Below are positions 42,370 through 52,575 of a stretch of DNA of 64,000 bases, piece after piece (the stretch's first letter is position 1; every line of letters starts with the position of its first letter). The translations under genes and the position numbers were made by a program. The stretch lies in the NCBI GenBank assembly GCA_016124795.1, contig WGNB01000059.1, positions 1 through 64,000 on the forward strand. The letters run 5' to 3'. Below the pieces are notes generated by a model. It made no database searches and was not told the origin of the DNA. It worked only from the letters and a program-made list of their open reading frames with translations. The DNA is from Rhodopseudomonas sp. (GTDB lineage: Bacteria > Pseudomonadota > Alphaproteobacteria > Rhizobiales > Xanthobacteraceae).

Positions 42370-42565
42370 GACGTTCCCTCGTCGGTGTCATCATGATCGG
42401 CGGCGCAATGATGCGAAGTTAATACCAGCATCGGTTTGCAATTCTGGTTCACAAGCAGTGAAGCATTACAGCCGTATTATGGCGTTCCAGCCGCGTTACA
42501 GCTTTGGCGTGCGGGTGGAAGCCGAGAGCTGGTACTTCAATAAGCATGCGCGGAACCGCAATGTA

Positions 42566-43822
42566 TTAGGGTTCCGTCCGACGAACGTTAATCGCTTGTT
42601 CCGCGGCAGCGATGCCGCTGCGATAGGCGCCGTGAGCCGTCGAGAAATCGTGACGCGAACAGGCCTCGCCGGCGAAAAACAAGCGTTGGTCGACGGGGGC
42701 CGCCAGCACCGCACGTTGTTCGGCGGCCCCGGGAACCGCGTAAGAGTAGGAACCGCGTGCGTAGGGGTCGGCGGCCCAGAGATGACTGCGCAACGGTTTG
42801 ATGCGGGCGGCGAACCCGCCGCCGAGTTGGCCGGTGAGTTCGGTCTTGGCGAAGTCAAAGAATGCTTCTTCGCCGCCGGTCTCCAGTTCATGCGCCAATG
42901 ACCCGCCGAAATAGGCTTCGATCATTGGTCTTCCGAATGGTCGAAAATGATAATTGGCGGTGGCGGCGCGGTCGGTGCGGCCGAACAGACGGCTTTCAGG
43001 TTCGAATTCTTCGGCGCCGTCGAGTGTCATGAACAGCTTGTCGGCGAGACCAAGCGGCAGGCCGAGGGCCGCTTCGGTTTTGTCCGGCAAAGCCGGGAAG
43101 AACAGTCGCTCCAGTCCGGCCAGTATCGTGCTGGGCAGGGTTACGATGACGTGGTTGCAGGCGATGACACCGCGCTTTGTTTCGATGCGGATCCGCTTGC
43201 CGCTGTGATCGATGCGTTGGACCGGGCAATCGAGGGCCGCGGGCAAGCCATCGCCATGCCGCGCGATCATGGCGCCATAGCCGCTGGTAAGGCGCCAGTT
43301 GATTTCGGTGTCGCGATAACGGTCGAAGTCGATGGTGGACATGCGGGCCCATTCGGCGCCGGCGATGTAAGTCGCCGCTGCGTTAAGCAAGCCGTTCCAT
43401 CGGTCGCCAGGTGTCAGCAGGTCGGAGGCCGGACGGTCTTGGCCATGCGCGAGATCGGCAGCCGCGGCCGGGCCGACCCGCTCGAAGAAGTTCATCAGCG
43501 CTGTCTGGAAGTCTTTCTGTTCGGCGAGCGGAAAGACGTCGGTCATCGACGGCCGGGTCCAGGGCGGCGGCGCAGTATCGAAGGTTGCGCCTTGTACGCG
43601 TGCGATATCGACCCAGGGGTTGTCGTCGGCCGAATGCAGCCAGCCGCAGCCGAGGTCGAGCGCGAAGCCGGAAGCGTCGTTGACGGTCCAGGCGCGGCCG
43701 CCGAGCCGACCGCGAGCCTCGACGATCAGGCATTCGATACCGGCTTGCTGGAGGCGGCGGGCTGCGGCAATGCCGGCTGCGCCGCCGCCGATGATGACGA
43801 TGTCGGTGTCGCCTGCCGTCAT
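42566..43822 (-). CDS. FAD-dependent amine oxidase-like protein
   Basis: A 418-residue flavoprotein of the monoamine oxidase/polyamine oxidase group. The Rossmann motif is VIIGGGAAGIAAARRL near residue 10, followed by VEARGRLGGRAWTVND with the GGR motif, and the C-terminal FAD motif is LFFAGEACSRHDFSTAHGAY. Length fits the family. It is seven nucleotides downstream of the GT39 gene on the same strand, so they are co-transcribed. The substrate may be an amine or another electron-rich bond. Confidence 0.82.
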   Translation of the reverse strand: MTAGDTDIVIIGGGAAGIAAARRLQQAGIECLIVEARGRLGGRAWTVNDASGFALDLGCGWLHSADDNPWVDIARVQGATFDTAPPPWTRPSMTDVFPLAEQKDFQTALMNFFERVGPAAAADLAHGQDRPASDLLTPGDRWNGLLNAAATYIAGAEWARMSTIDFDRYRDTEINWRLTSGYGAMIARHGDGLPAALDCPVQRIDHSGKRIRIETKRGVIACNHVIVTLPSTILAGLERLFFPALPDKTEAALGLPLGLADKLFMTLDGAEEFEPESRLFGRTDRAATANYHFRPFGRPMIEAYFGGSLAHELETGGEEAFFDFAKTELTGQLGGGFAARIKPLRSHLWAADPYARGSYSYAVPGAAEQRAVLAAPVDQRLFFAGEACSRHDFSTAHGAYRSGIAAAEQAINVRRTEP

Positions 43823-43829
43823 GGATCGA

Positions 43830-45446
43830 TCACGGTTTTGGAACGGTCAGAAGATTGGGCGTCGGGCCGCCACGCAGGTCGTAGACTCGAGCATAGATCA
43901 CGCCTTCGCGTTCGATGTTGACAAGGATTGGGGCGGTCAGGTGTCGGCAATAGAAAGTACCGAGCACCATGGCGAAGTCGGCCTGTTTCTTGTCGAAGGT
44001 GGTTTCGAACTCCGGGCCCAGTTGCTGTTGTGCGGTCGCTTGTGGCCCGCAAATCGCCACCACCCAGCGTCGGCCTTTGGGCGGCTGCGCCGCGCCGCTC
44101 GCCAGCCGCGTCCGTAATTCATCGGCCGCTTGTTTGAAGGACAGTCCCCAATAGTCGATCATATAGCCATGCTGCGCCTGACGGACGCCACCGGCCATGG
44201 CGTTGAACGAGGTGTATTCGTAGGGGTGCAGCTTGACCATGTCATAGACCGGCAGACTGATGCCGGCAGCCAGTATCGCACAGAGTGCGGCCATCGCCGC
44301 CTTTCCATGCGGCCGGGCACGATCGAACAGCCAGGCGAAGGCAAGGCCGCCGGCTATCGCTAATGGAGGCACCACGAAAATAAAATGGCGCAGGCCGTTA
44401 TAGAACGCGGGATGCATCGCGCTCGCGGTGGCGATCGGCAGCACGACCGCCAGCGCCAAGGCTAGCAGGCCGGCGCGGCGCGGCGCGGCGACTTTTGTGC
44501 GCGTGGCGAGAATGAACGCGCCGATGACGCCGATCAGGCCGAAGGCCAGCAGGATGAGAGGTAGCTTGAGGGCGAACAGATGTACCAGGTATGAGGCCGG
44601 CATGTTTGGCACTGAGATCAGCCGGCCTTCGTAAAGCTCTTTCCACGGCTTTTCGAAAAACGTGTCGAAATATTCTGCCGCGTAGATTGGATTTAACGGC
44701 TTGATGATCGACCAGGGCCAAAGCAGGCCCATAATGACATAGCCGAGTACCAAAGCCGGCAGGACGGTCCAGAGGAACCGCCCGAAGCGGCGCAAGGCCG
44801 TGCCGGCATCGAATGCGCGGGTATCGGCCACCATCATCAGCGCCACGGCGGCCACGCCATAGGGTCCGGCGATGCCGGCCAGGATGCGCTGACCGAAGGC
44901 AAGGCCAAGCCCGATGCCGAACAGCACAACAGCGCGTACGCCCGGTCTGGGATATTGCTCGATCACCGCCACGATGCCGTAGAGCAGCACTGCCATCGCC
45001 GTGGCGAAGGGCGCGTCCTTGGCGTTCATGAACATGTGGCCGACATAAAGCGGGCAGGCCGCCAGCAGGATCAGCGCGGCGGCGCCTGCAATCGGTCCGC
45101 CGAGTCGGCGGCCGAGCCGCCAGACGACGGCCAGTCCGATTAGGCCAACTACCGCGCCGACAAGGCGGCGCGTTTCGAACAGCCCGAACGGCAATATCTT
45201 GTCGGCGAGACCGGCGGCCATGTCGAAGCCACCGCCATACTTGTAGAGGTTGACGAAGTTCAGCGCGCGCGTGTCGGTGAAGCCCGACGCATAATACTGG
45301 AGCAGCAGGGCGCCATATTGCGAATGGGTGACGTCGTCCCATCCGAGGCCGTAGTCGCGGAAGGTCAAGGCGGCAACGATCGTCATCGCCGCCAGAACCG
45401 CGATGGCCACGCGGTCGGCCAGGTGAATTACCGGCCGCGTGGCCAT
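43830..45446 (-). CDS. Membrane glycosyltransferase, GT39/ArnT-like
   Basis: A 538-residue integral membrane protein with about ten hydrophobic helices. The first periplasmic loop has the expected acidic motif [20 protein letters not shown], with Asp residues that bind polyprenyl-phosphate sugar in PMT-type enzymes. [20 protein letters not shown] near residue 135 is a second conserved stretch. A soluble domain of about 120 residues ends the protein. It probably transfers a lipid-linked sugar to a protein or lipid at the periplasmic face. Acceptor is unknown. It precedes the amine oxidase gene by 7 nt. Confidence 0.75.
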   Translation of the reverse strand: MATRPVIHLADRVAIAVLAAMTIVAALTFRDYGLGWDDVTHSQYGALLLQYYASGFTDTRALNFVNLYKYGGGFDMAAGLADKILPFGLFETRRLVGAVVGLIGLAVVWRLGRRLGGPIAGAAALILLAACPLYVGHMFMNAKDAPFATAMAVLLYGIVAVIEQYPRPGVRAVVLFGIGLGLAFGQRILAGIAGPYGVAAVALMMVADTRAFDAGTALRRFGRFLWTVLPALVLGYVIMGLLWPWSIIKPLNPIYAAEYFDTFFEKPWKELYEGRLISVPNMPASYLVHLFALKLPLILLAFGLIGVIGAFILATRTKVAAPRRAGLLALALAVVLPIATASAMHPAFYNGLRHFIFVVPPLAIAGGLAFAWLFDRARPHGKAAMAALCAILAAGISLPVYDMVKLHPYEYTSFNAMAGGVRQAQHGYMIDYWGLSFKQAADELRTRLASGAAQPPKGRRWVVAICGPQATAQQQLGPEFETTFDKKQADFAMVLGTFYCRHLTAPILVNIEREGVIYARVYDLRGGPTPNLLTVPKP

Positions 45447-45462
45447 TCTGCGATCCTTGAGT

Positions 45463-46065
45463 TTACTTGGTCGCCGCGGCGAACAGGTGTTCGACGTATT
45501 CCCAGTTCACCAGGTGATCGAGGAAGGCCTTGAGATAATCGGGCCGGCGGTTGCGGTAGTCGATGTAGTAGGAGTGTTCCCAGACATCGCAGCCGAGGAT
45601 CGGCGTGCCGCCATGGACTAGCGGGTTTTCACCGTTTGGTGTCTTGGTCACGGCCAGCTTGCCGCCGGTGACGGTCAGCCAGGCCCAGCCGGAACCGAAT
45701 TGGGTGGCGCCGGCGGTGGCGAAGTCGGCCTTCATCTTCTCGACACCGCCGAGGTCCGAATCGATCGCAGCCTTGAGCTTGCCCGGGATCTTGTCGCCGC
45801 CGCCGTTCGGCTTCATCCACTGCCAGAAGTGCAGGTGGTTGTAGTGCTGACCGGCATTGTTGAACAGGCCGGCGTTCTTGCCGAACGAGCCCTGTACGAT
45901 CTCTTCGAGCGACTTGCCTTCGAGACCTGAGCCTTCCAACAGCTTGTTGCCGTTGTCGACATAGGCCTTGTGGTGCTTGTCGTGATGGTATTCCAGTGTT
46001 TCGCGCGACATATAGGGCGCCAGCGCGTCGTAGGAATAGGGCAGCTCGGGCAGCTTGAATGACAT
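45463..46065 (-). CDS. sodB: Superoxide dismutase, iron type
   Basis: A 200-residue cytosolic Fe/Mn superoxide dismutase. Ligands are visible: His27 in [11 protein letters not shown], His in [15 protein letters not shown] near residue 80, and Asp and His in [20 protein letters not shown] near 160. The FGSGWAWL stretch and the Gln in AGATQFGSG are more typical of iron than manganese enzymes. It starts at ATG 46065 after a clear GAGGAA site. The gene is single and transcribed leftward; the divergent neighbour is a membrane hypothetical protein. Confidence 0.92.
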   Translation of the reverse strand: MSFKLPELPYSYDALAPYMSRETLEYHHDKHHKAYVDNGNKLLEGSGLEGKSLEEIVQGSFGKNAGLFNNAGQHYNHLHFWQWMKPNGGGDKIPGKLKAAIDSDLGGVEKMKADFATAGATQFGSGWAWLTVTGGKLAVTKTPNGENPLVHGGTPILGCDVWEHSYYIDYRNRRPDYLKAFLDHLVNWEYVEHLFAAATK

Positions 46066-46460
46066 CGGTTCCTCCTAGATCCACAAACGAATGACTCTCG
46101 GAATGTCGCCGGCCTGTGAATGAAAACCGGCGGCTCCGCTGCAAGTTCCTCGGCTACGTTAATTAGGCGCAGACGGCGGCTGGGGCAACGCCTGCCGGCC
46201 GAAAGTCGGGTAAATCGCTGTTTTCGCCAGTCGGTTGCGTCGGTTTGGTCAAAACCTTGCTGAATCGGCGTTATTCGGCGGCAGAATTAGCGTTAATTAT
46301 GTTTGAAGGCATTATTTGGTATTTTAACATTAACGGTTGCTGCAAAGCTGAGGAAAAGTAAAAGTTTCTGTTTGGGAGAGTGATTTAGCGGGTAGATGCG
46401 CACCTGGTTCGAGCTTGGCCCAAGATGTGGTTCCAGGATCGACGTAAAGCGAGGTGCGTA
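46066..46460. promoter_or_regulatory. AT-rich divergent promoter region between sodB and the next gene
   Basis: About 395 bp with a low-GC core at 46265-46385 containing several TTAA steps (for example TTAACATTAAC near 46325). This likely holds promoters for both genes. AT-rich stretches of this kind are typical MucR/H-NS-like targets, but no specific site was defined. Confidence 0.35.
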
Positions 46461-47603
46461 ATGCAAAGGATCGAAACGAACATGTCGATTCTATTATTCG
46501 GAGCCGGTGGGCTGGCCTTTTTGGCCGGGGTCGGGATGATAGCCTATGGCGTGCCGATTAACGAGTTCAGTTTCGGCAATACGCTCATAACCTCCGGTAC
46601 AATTGCTATTATGGGCGGCCTGTTGGTCGTGGGTCTGGGCGCGGTGGTCACCTATCTGCGACGGGTCCTGGATGCTTTGGCCAACGCCCAGCCGACGCAA
46701 AATGGCGCCGCGTTCAAATCCTACGAACAGGCCGCGCCCGCGCAGGCCGCCGGGTCGCCCCGCGTGCCGTTTCCGACGAAGTCTAAATCCGAGGCCAAAT
46801 CCAGCGCTCGGGCCGAAGCGCGTTATGAGCCGGATCAGCACGGCCGCGAACCGGTCGGATTCGAGCCTATGCCGGCGTCGTTCGGGACGTCGTTTAACGA
46901 TCCGAACCGGGACTATTACGCGCCGTCGCTGCCCAATCCGGACGAGCCGCCGGTCACCGTTGACGAGGACGTGTCGCTGTCGCCCCGTCACCCGACGGTG
47001 CCGACCCAGGAATTCGGCGATACCCGCTTGTCGCCACCGCCGGGCCTGGCTTTCAGCATCGATCCGACAGAGCTGGACGAATTGCGCGATCAACGCCCCA
47101 AACGCGACAACAATCGGCGCGCGCCGTTGCCGCGCAGTGCGCCGGTCGGCCGTTCGCTGCCGCCCGAAGCCCCCGCGCTGCCCGAGCGGCCGGGCCCGAG
47201 CGATTGGTCGCCGCCGGTCGAACGCTCGTTGCCGCCGCAACGCGCCGCGCAGCCGAGCCCGGCCACGCCATCATTGCCGCAGGCGCGTCCGGCGCCGGGG
47301 CCTTTTTTCGATCAGAAATGGCCACCCGAGCCGACCGTTGCCGAGCCGTCATCGACGACGCCGCAGTGGGACAGTAGCCCGCCTCCGGTCGACGAGCCAC
47401 CGGAGCCGGTCTTTGACCATCAGCCGGAGGACGCCAGGCCGGACGACGAGCCGCGCTCAGTCGCGATCCTCAAATCCGGCGTTGTCGATGGTATGGGCTA
47501 TACGCTTTATGTTGACGGTTCGATCGAAGCCGAATTGCCGCAAGGCACGCTGCGCTTCGCCTCGATTACCGATCTGCGTCAGCACCTCGAGAAGACGTCA
47601 TAA
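46461..47603 (+). CDS. Hypothetical membrane protein with Pro-rich linker and conserved C-terminal domain
   Basis: A 380-residue protein. Two hydrophobic segments at about residues 10-30 and 45-70 (ILLFGAGGLAFLAGVGMIAY and LITSGTIAIMGGLLVVGLGA) form an N-terminal membrane hairpin. Residues 90-320 are rich in Pro, Ala, Ser and Glu and probably disordered. The last 50 residues form a compact domain (VAILKSGVVDGMGYTLYVDG, then IEAELPQGTLRFASITDLRQ) that is the conserved part. The ATG at 46461 follows GAGG; an upstream ATG at 46425 is also possible. I know of no function. Its layout suggests a membrane-tethered scaffold. Confidence 0.65.
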   Translation: MQRIETNMSILLFGAGGLAFLAGVGMIAYGVPINEFSFGNTLITSGTIAIMGGLLVVGLGAVVTYLRRVLDALANAQPTQNGAAFKSYEQAAPAQAAGSPRVPFPTKSKSEAKSSARAEARYEPDQHGREPVGFEPMPASFGTSFNDPNRDYYAPSLPNPDEPPVTVDEDVSLSPRHPTVPTQEFGDTRLSPPPGLAFSIDPTELDELRDQRPKRDNNRRAPLPRSAPVGRSLPPEAPALPERPGPSDWSPPVERSLPPQRAAQPSPATPSLPQARPAPGPFFDQKWPPEPTVAEPSSTTPQWDSSPPPVDEPPEPVFDHQPEDARPDDEPRSVAILKSGVVDGMGYTLYVDGSIEAELPQGTLRFASITDLRQHLEKTS

Positions 47604-47876
47604 CCGACGCGGGACCTCGGTTTCGGCGTCCAACCCGATCTGTCGGGTGTGGCGCCGTGGCTGACAGCGGCTGGATGTTCAGCAATACCTCCATGTATTC
47701 AATAACATCACAGCATAGTGCATAGTCTAGTGGCGGTTTCCTCAAGCATCGACTTGCGGTATGTGATGGCCGATAGTAATATTCAAATATAAGGTTCGAA
47801 ACTGATGGCTTGCGGCTCAGGGCTTGCTCGTCGCAGTGATTGCTGACGATCCGTTTTAGACCGCAGGGATATTCCG

Positions 47877-48296
47877 ATGAGCGACAGCACAGCGAGCGGT
47901 AATTTCATCGAATTAACGGCGGAAATCGTGTCCGCCTACGTGAGCAATAATACTGTTGCGGCGGGCGAGATCCCCGGCCTTATCAATCAGGTCTACGCCG
48001 CGTTAAGCCGCGTTTCCGGCAAGCCTGGCGACGCGCCGGCCGAACCTTTGAAGCCGGCGGTGTCGGTCAAGAAGTCGATCACCCCGGAGCACATTGTGTG
48101 TCTGGAAGACGGCAAGAAGTTCAAATCGCTAAAGCGCCATCTGCGCACGCAGTACAACATGACACCCGAGCAATATCGGGAAAAGTGGGGTCTTGGCGCT
48201 GATTATCCGATGGTGGCGCCGAATTATGCCGCGGCGCGCTCGGAACTGGCCAAACAGATGGGTTTGGGGCAGCAGCGCCGCCGCCGCGCCAAATAG
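47877..48296 (+). CDS. mucR: MucR/Ros-family transcriptional regulator
   Basis: A 139-residue prokaryotic zinc-finger-type regulator. The DNA-binding region reads [20 protein letters not shown], followed by [20 protein letters not shown] and the family end [14 protein letters not shown]. Compared with Ros (CLEC...HLTTHH), the second Cys is Asp and the two downstream His positions are Gln and Tyr, so only one Cys and one His of the classic set remain. Related Ml proteins of Mesorhizobium fold with altered or no zinc. MucR proteins bind AT-rich DNA, often autoregulate and control surface polysaccharide and motility genes. The 270 bp upstream region is AT-rich, which fits autoregulation. Confidence 0.88.
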   Translation: MSDSTASGNFIELTAEIVSAYVSNNTVAAGEIPGLINQVYAALSRVSGKPGDAPAEPLKPAVSVKKSITPEHIVCLEDGKKFKSLKRHLRTQYNMTPEQYREKWGLGADYPMVAPNYAAARSELAKQMGLGQQRRRRAK

Positions 48297-48512
48297 GCGG
48301 TTGCTAATCGGTCTTTCCGTCAACCCGCCGGTCTGCGCTTTGTCGCGGACTGTTTGGGCGGCTCCGACGATGGCTGGTTACCCTCAAGATGGGCCCTGTC
48401 CGGCTGTTGCCAAACCACCACCGGGGCCGCTCGGCTGATAAGATCAAGGAAAAAAATCCTTTAAAGGCATTGCGTGATCTAGTATAGGCAATAAGTCCTA
48501 TATGGAGCGATC

Positions 48513-49244
48513 ATGTCAATGAATAAATTCAAAACCTCTAGCGAACGGCCGGTTGAACTCCGAGGCGGGCGCCGAACTGTCGCCGTTAAGCCGCAGCGGT
48601 CCGAAGTTGTGACGTCCGGCAAGACGGTAGAATCCGGACACAACGGCAAATTGCGGCCGGACGATGCGGCCCCCGAGATCAATCGGTTTCGCGCTCAGCA
48701 TCTAGCCCTCGGTAGTCGCGACGTGGCAACCGATGCCGGTCTTGTTCGGGTCACCGTCGACGAGGCGGAAAGTCCCTTGGTCTGGCTGGCCCGCCGCCGG
48801 GGCAGGGATGGACTGCCCATGATTGCGGTGCATCAGCTGCAGGCCGGTGAGCGCCTGCGCGCTGATTTCACGCGCGGGCAACTGATGCAACGTACGACAT
48901 CGAACTGGTCTAGTCCGACGTCATCGGGCGGGCGTGGTTCGGCCAATAACGGCGCCGCTCATTTCACCGACGTGACGATCGAGGCGCGTCAACGCGTCAA
49001 TCAGGCGCTCGACGCGGTTGGCCCGGAATTCTCCGGGCTGCTGGTCGACGTCTGTTGCTTTCTCAAGGGCCTTGCGGATCTTGAGCAGGACCGCGGCTGG
49101 CCGGCGCGTTCGGCCAAAGTGGTCTTGCAACTCGGGCTCGACCGATTGGCGCGCCACTATGGCTATGCGTCTCAAGCCAAGGGGCCAGTCCACGCGCCGG
49201 TCAGGACCTGGCTCGTCGAAGGCGCTGGCTTTGTCGTGAGTTAG
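48513..49244 (+). CDS. DUF6456 domain protein
   Basis: A 243-residue protein with a basic disordered N terminus. The conserved C-terminal region from about residue 75 includes SPLVWLARRRGRDGLPMIAV, QLQAGERLRADFTRGQLM, and the last helices LLVDVCCFLKGLADLEQDRG and KVVLQLGLDRLARHYGY. This matches DUF6456, common beside mucR-like genes in Hyphomicrobiales, function unproven. The ATG at 48513 follows GGAG at 7 nt. The stop overlaps the convergent XRE gene by four bases. Confidence 0.78.
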   Translation: MSMNKFKTSSERPVELRGGRRTVAVKPQRSEVVTSGKTVESGHNGKLRPDDAAPEINRFRAQHLALGSRDVATDAGLVRVTVDEAESPLVWLARRRGRDGLPMIAVHQLQAGERLRADFTRGQLMQRTTSNWSSPTSSGGRGSANNGAAHFTDVTIEARQRVNQALDAVGPEFSGLLVDVCCFLKGLADLEQDRGWPARSAKVVLQLGLDRLARHYGYASQAKGPVHAPVRTWLVEGAGFVVS

Positions 49245-50176
49245 CGTTCGGTTTTAGCCGGCTTTCGGCCGTTCGATTTTATCGCGTTCGGTTTCGCCTT
49301 GTGCGATTGGCGCTTGACGGCGGGCGGCTTGGCCGCCTGTCCGTTGAGCGCGGAGCGGATGCGTTCGGCATCATCCGGCGTCGCCGGGTTATAGACGATC
49401 ATCGACAGATCCGGCCGGCCATCGACTGCGAACGATGAGAACTCCAGCATTAGCGGTCCCAGAACCGGGTGCCGCAACCGTTTAACGCCCTCGCCGTGCG
49501 CATGAACATCATTGGCGCGCCATAAGGCTTCAAACTCAGGGCTGCTTTTGCAGAGCTCATCGACCAATTGGCTGACTTCCGATACGGCACCGGCGCGCGC
49601 CGCATCGGCGCGGAAGGCGCCGACCACGAAACGCGCCACGCTGTTCCAATCATATTGTGCCGCCCGCACGCGCGGGTCGCAGAACACGAGGCGGAGAATG
49701 TTACGTTGGCTGGCGGGGAGCTTGTCATAATCGGTCAGCAGGACAGTGGCGGCACGGTTCCAGGCGACGACGTCCCAGGTCGCGGTCTTGATCAACGCGG
49801 GGCTGAATTCGAAGGCATCAAGGAGCCGCTGCAAGCGCGGCGTCACGCCTTCGGTGGCTTTGTAGCGAACTTCGGGCGGATGTCCGAGCGCGAGCAGGAA
49901 CATATGTTCACGTTCGACATCGGTCAGCATCAAACCGCTGGCGATGCGGTTTAATACGTCGGGTGACGGTGCGCCACCGCGACCCTGTTCCAGCCATGTG
50001 TACCATGTCGCGCTGATGTTGGAACGCTGGGCGACTTCCTCGCGCCGCAAGCCGGGCGTCCGGCGACGCGCCACCGGGAAGCCGAGCGCGGCCGGGTCGA
50101 GCCTGGCCCGGCGTTCTTTCAAGTAGGCGCCGAGGAGGTTGTGTGTCGGAGGCAGCATGGCGATCCTGTTGGTCAT
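49241..50176 (-). CDS. XRE-family regulator with MmyB-like ligand-binding domain
   Basis: A 311-residue regulator. The N-terminal helix-turn-helix covers LGAYLKERRARLDPAALGFP, TPGLRREEVAQRSNISATWY and TWLEQGRGGAPSPDVLNRIA. The rest, from about residue 110, is the MmyB-like domain (ALIKTATWDVVAWNRAATVL, then HPVLGPLMLEFSSFAVDGRP) that binds fatty-acid-like ligands in some members. The last 35 residues are basic. It is divergent from an SDR gene with 79 bp between starts; such regulators often control the adjacent oxidoreductase. An ATG at 50158 is an alternative start. Confidence 0.85.
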   Translation of the reverse strand: MTNRIAMLPPTHNLLGAYLKERRARLDPAALGFPVARRRTPGLRREEVAQRSNISATWYTWLEQGRGGAPSPDVLNRIASGLMLTDVEREHMFLLALGHPPEVRYKATEGVTPRLQRLLDAFEFSPALIKTATWDVVAWNRAATVLLTDYDKLPASQRNILRLVFCDPRVRAAQYDWNSVARFVVGAFRADAARAGAVSEVSQLVDELCKSSPEFEALWRANDVHAHGEGVKRLRHPVLGPLMLEFSSFAVDGRPDLSMIVYNPATPDDAERIRSALNGQAAKPPAVKRQSHKAKPNAIKSNGRKPAKTER

Positions 50177-50255
50177 TATACCCCGATAAGGTCACTACTT
50201 TAATAGCATAGATCGCCGCCTGATATCAGCCGTTCAGCAACAGCGGAGTCTTTTC

Positions 50256-51149
50256 ATGCGCGTATTCGTCACCGGCGCCACCGGCTTCATCGGTTCGGTC
50301 ATCGTTCAAGAACTCATCAAGGCGGGCCATCGGGTCCTTGGCATGACGAGATCGGATTCGGGTGCGCGAGCCCTGACCGCGGCCGGCGCTGAAGTTCACC
50401 GTGGTACGCTCGAAGATCTGGAGAGTATCCGCAGCGGCGCGGCGCAGGCCGACGGCGTAATTCACACCGCCTTCGATCATGACTTTTCGCGGTTTGCCGA
50501 AAATTGCGAGAAGGACCGGCGCGTTATCGAAGCGCTAGGTGGCGTGCTCAAAGGTAGCGACCGTCCTTTGGTCATTACCTCCGGGACGGGCGTGGGCATG
50601 GCCATGATCGGTCAGCTTGCAACCGAGGATGTCTTCAATACCAGCCATCCGAATCCACGCATCGCGTCTGAAATCGCCGGCGCCGCAATGCTGGCGGAAG
50701 GCGTCAACGTGTCGGTGGTAAGGCTGCCGCAGGTACATGACACCCGTAAGCAGGGTTTCGTTACTCTGCTGATCGAGACGGCCCGCGCCAAGCGCGTCTC
50801 AGGCTATATTGGCGACGGACTGAACCGCTGGCCTGCCGCGCACGTGCTCGATGTTGCGCGGCTATATCGTCTTGCGCTTGAAAGACGGCAGTCGGGTGCC
50901 CGCTATCACGCGGTGGCCGAAGAAGGCTTGCCGGCGCGCACAATCGCGGAGGCGATCGGTCGTGGCTTGCACCTTCCGACCGTTTCGGTTGCGCCCGGGG
51001 ATGCTGCCGGGCATTTCGGATGGTTTGCGTCCTTCGTTGCGCTGGATATGCCGGCGTCGAGCGCGAAGACCCAGCAAGCGCTGGATTGGCACCCGACCGG
51101 GCCGGGTCTCATCGAGGATCTTGACCATATGAATTATGCCGCAGCCTAG
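50256..51149 (+). CDS. SDR-family NAD(P)-dependent oxidoreductase/epimerase
   Basis: A 297-residue extended/atypical short-chain dehydrogenase. The cofactor motif is VFVTGATGFIGSVIVQEL near residue 5, with TRSDSGARALTAAGAEVHRG after it. The catalytic YxxxK is not obvious; the equivalent region reads NTSHPNPRIASEIA, so it may be an atypical member. A C-terminal LPARTIAEAIGRGLHLPTVS segment resembles substrate domains of NAD-dependent epimerases. It is divergent from the XRE regulator and likely its target. The reaction is unknown. Confidence 0.78.
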   Translation: MRVFVTGATGFIGSVIVQELIKAGHRVLGMTRSDSGARALTAAGAEVHRGTLEDLESIRSGAAQADGVIHTAFDHDFSRFAENCEKDRRVIEALGGVLKGSDRPLVITSGTGVGMAMIGQLATEDVFNTSHPNPRIASEIAGAAMLAEGVNVSVVRLPQVHDTRKQGFVTLLIETARAKRVSGYIGDGLNRWPAAHVLDVARLYRLALERRQSGARYHAVAEEGLPARTIAEAIGRGLHLPTVSVAPGDAAGHFGWFASFVALDMPASSAKTQQALDWHPTGPGLIEDLDHMNYAAA

Positions 51150-51365
51150 AGGCGCGTCGCTCAACCGCTCCGCGCCCGGCAACTGTCCCATTGACGTTGC
51201 CGGGTTGCTCGTCTACAGACCGCACCGTCGCGATAGCTGAACGAGCATCGTTACCGTAAGCGTTCACGTCAACCAACGCACCTGCCGGCCTCGCCCGGGT
51301 GGGTGCGTTTGCTTGTCTAAAGCCGCACCCCATTGAGCGCAGGTCCTCATTTGGAGTGTGACGAC

Positions 51366-52550
51366 GTGTCTGCGACCTATAATCCCAAGCAATCAATTCG
51401 ATATGTTCTTGTTCTGACGGGGACGTTGTTCCTGTCCTACCTCGCGATTGGCATGGCACTGCCGTCGGTGTCGGTCTATGTCGTTGGGGGCCTGCATCTG
51501 AGCAACGCCTTCGGGGGGCTTGCAGTCGGCATCGCCTTTTTGTCGACAATTGTCACACGCGGCTATGCCGGCATGACAGCCGATCGGCTCGGCGGCAAGG
51601 TTTGCTTTCGGCGTGGGCTTATTTTTTATGTCGTTGCCGGATTGATTTGTTTGATCTCGGGGCTGCCGCAATTGCCGTTGGCAGGTGGCTACGCGGTGTT
51701 GATCGTGGGACGCCTGCTGCTTGGTCTGGGCGAAAGCCTGGCAATGGTCGGTATGGTCAACTGGGCGATCGGGATCACCGGCCATATTGGATCGGGCAGG
51801 GTCATGTCGCTGGTTGGCATGGGCATTTACGGCGCCTTCGCGGTCGGCGGTCCCGTGGGTCTGGCACTCCTCGACAAGGTGGGTTTCGCCGGACTTATGG
51901 TGGTCTGTATTGCTTTGCCGCTTCTGGGATTGCTCGTCATTCACTGGCTGCCTGCGGTTGCGCCCATTCCGGGTCAACGTGAATCATTCTGGCGGATTAT
52001 CGGCCGGATTTGGCGGGCAGGTGCTGCTGTGGGCCTTCAGGGTGTCGGCTTTGCAGCGCTGGGCGCTTTCTTCTCGCTTTATTTCATCAGCCGTGGCTGG
52101 CCTAATGCATCGCTCGGGCTAACGTTCTTCGGCGTCGGCTTCGTGCTGGTCCGACTTTTGTGCGGGCATTTGCCGGATCGGATTGGTGGCACACCAGTGG
52201 CGATGGTGTCGCTGGCGGTCGAGGCATGTGGCCAGTACTTGTTATGGTTGGCGCCGGGGCCGGTGCCGGCTCTGATCGGCGCGCTGCTGACCGGGCTGGG
52301 CTGCTCGATGGTGTTTCCGGCGATGGGCTCGGAGGCCGTCAAACAGGTGCCGCCGCAGCTGCGCGGCACCGCAGTCGGCGGTTTCGTGGCTTTTCAGGAT
52401 TTGGCTTATGGCGCGACCGGACCGGTAGTCGGCATCCTGGCCGACAAGGCCGGCTATGCGTCGGTCTTCCTGATTGGCGGACTTGCCGCCACCCTCGGGC
52501 TGTGGATGGCGATCCGGGCGCATCAACTCGCCCGCAGCACCGCGCCGTGA
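51366..52550 (+). CDS. MFS transporter (YhhS/YfcJ-like)
   Basis: A 394-residue major facilitator with twelve hydrophobic segments. The first cytoplasmic loop shows RGYAGMTADRLGGKVCFRRG, the MFS A-motif variant; the central loop near residue 190 is basic. The second half repeats with LLCGHLPDRIGGTPVAMVS. It begins at a GTG with GGAG 9 nt upstream; the in-frame TTG at 51333 has no site. Resembles the YhhS type of efflux permeases. Substrate unknown. It is followed closely by the convergent sufE gene. Confidence 0.82.
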   Translation: MSATYNPKQSIRYVLVLTGTLFLSYLAIGMALPSVSVYVVGGLHLSNAFGGLAVGIAFLSTIVTRGYAGMTADRLGGKVCFRRGLIFYVVAGLICLISGLPQLPLAGGYAVLIVGRLLLGLGESLAMVGMVNWAIGITGHIGSGRVMSLVGMGIYGAFAVGGPVGLALLDKVGFAGLMVVCIALPLLGLLVIHWLPAVAPIPGQRESFWRIIGRIWRAGAAVGLQGVGFAALGAFFSLYFISRGWPNASLGLTFFGVGFVLVRLLCGHLPDRIGGTPVAMVSLAVEACGQYLLWLAPGPVPALIGALLTGLGCSMVFPAMGSEAVKQVPPQLRGTAVGGFVAFQDLAYGATGPVVGILADKAGYASVFLIGGLAATLGLWMAIRAHQLARSTAP

Positions 52551-52575
52551 CGCGGGCGTCCAGGTGAGGCTCCCG

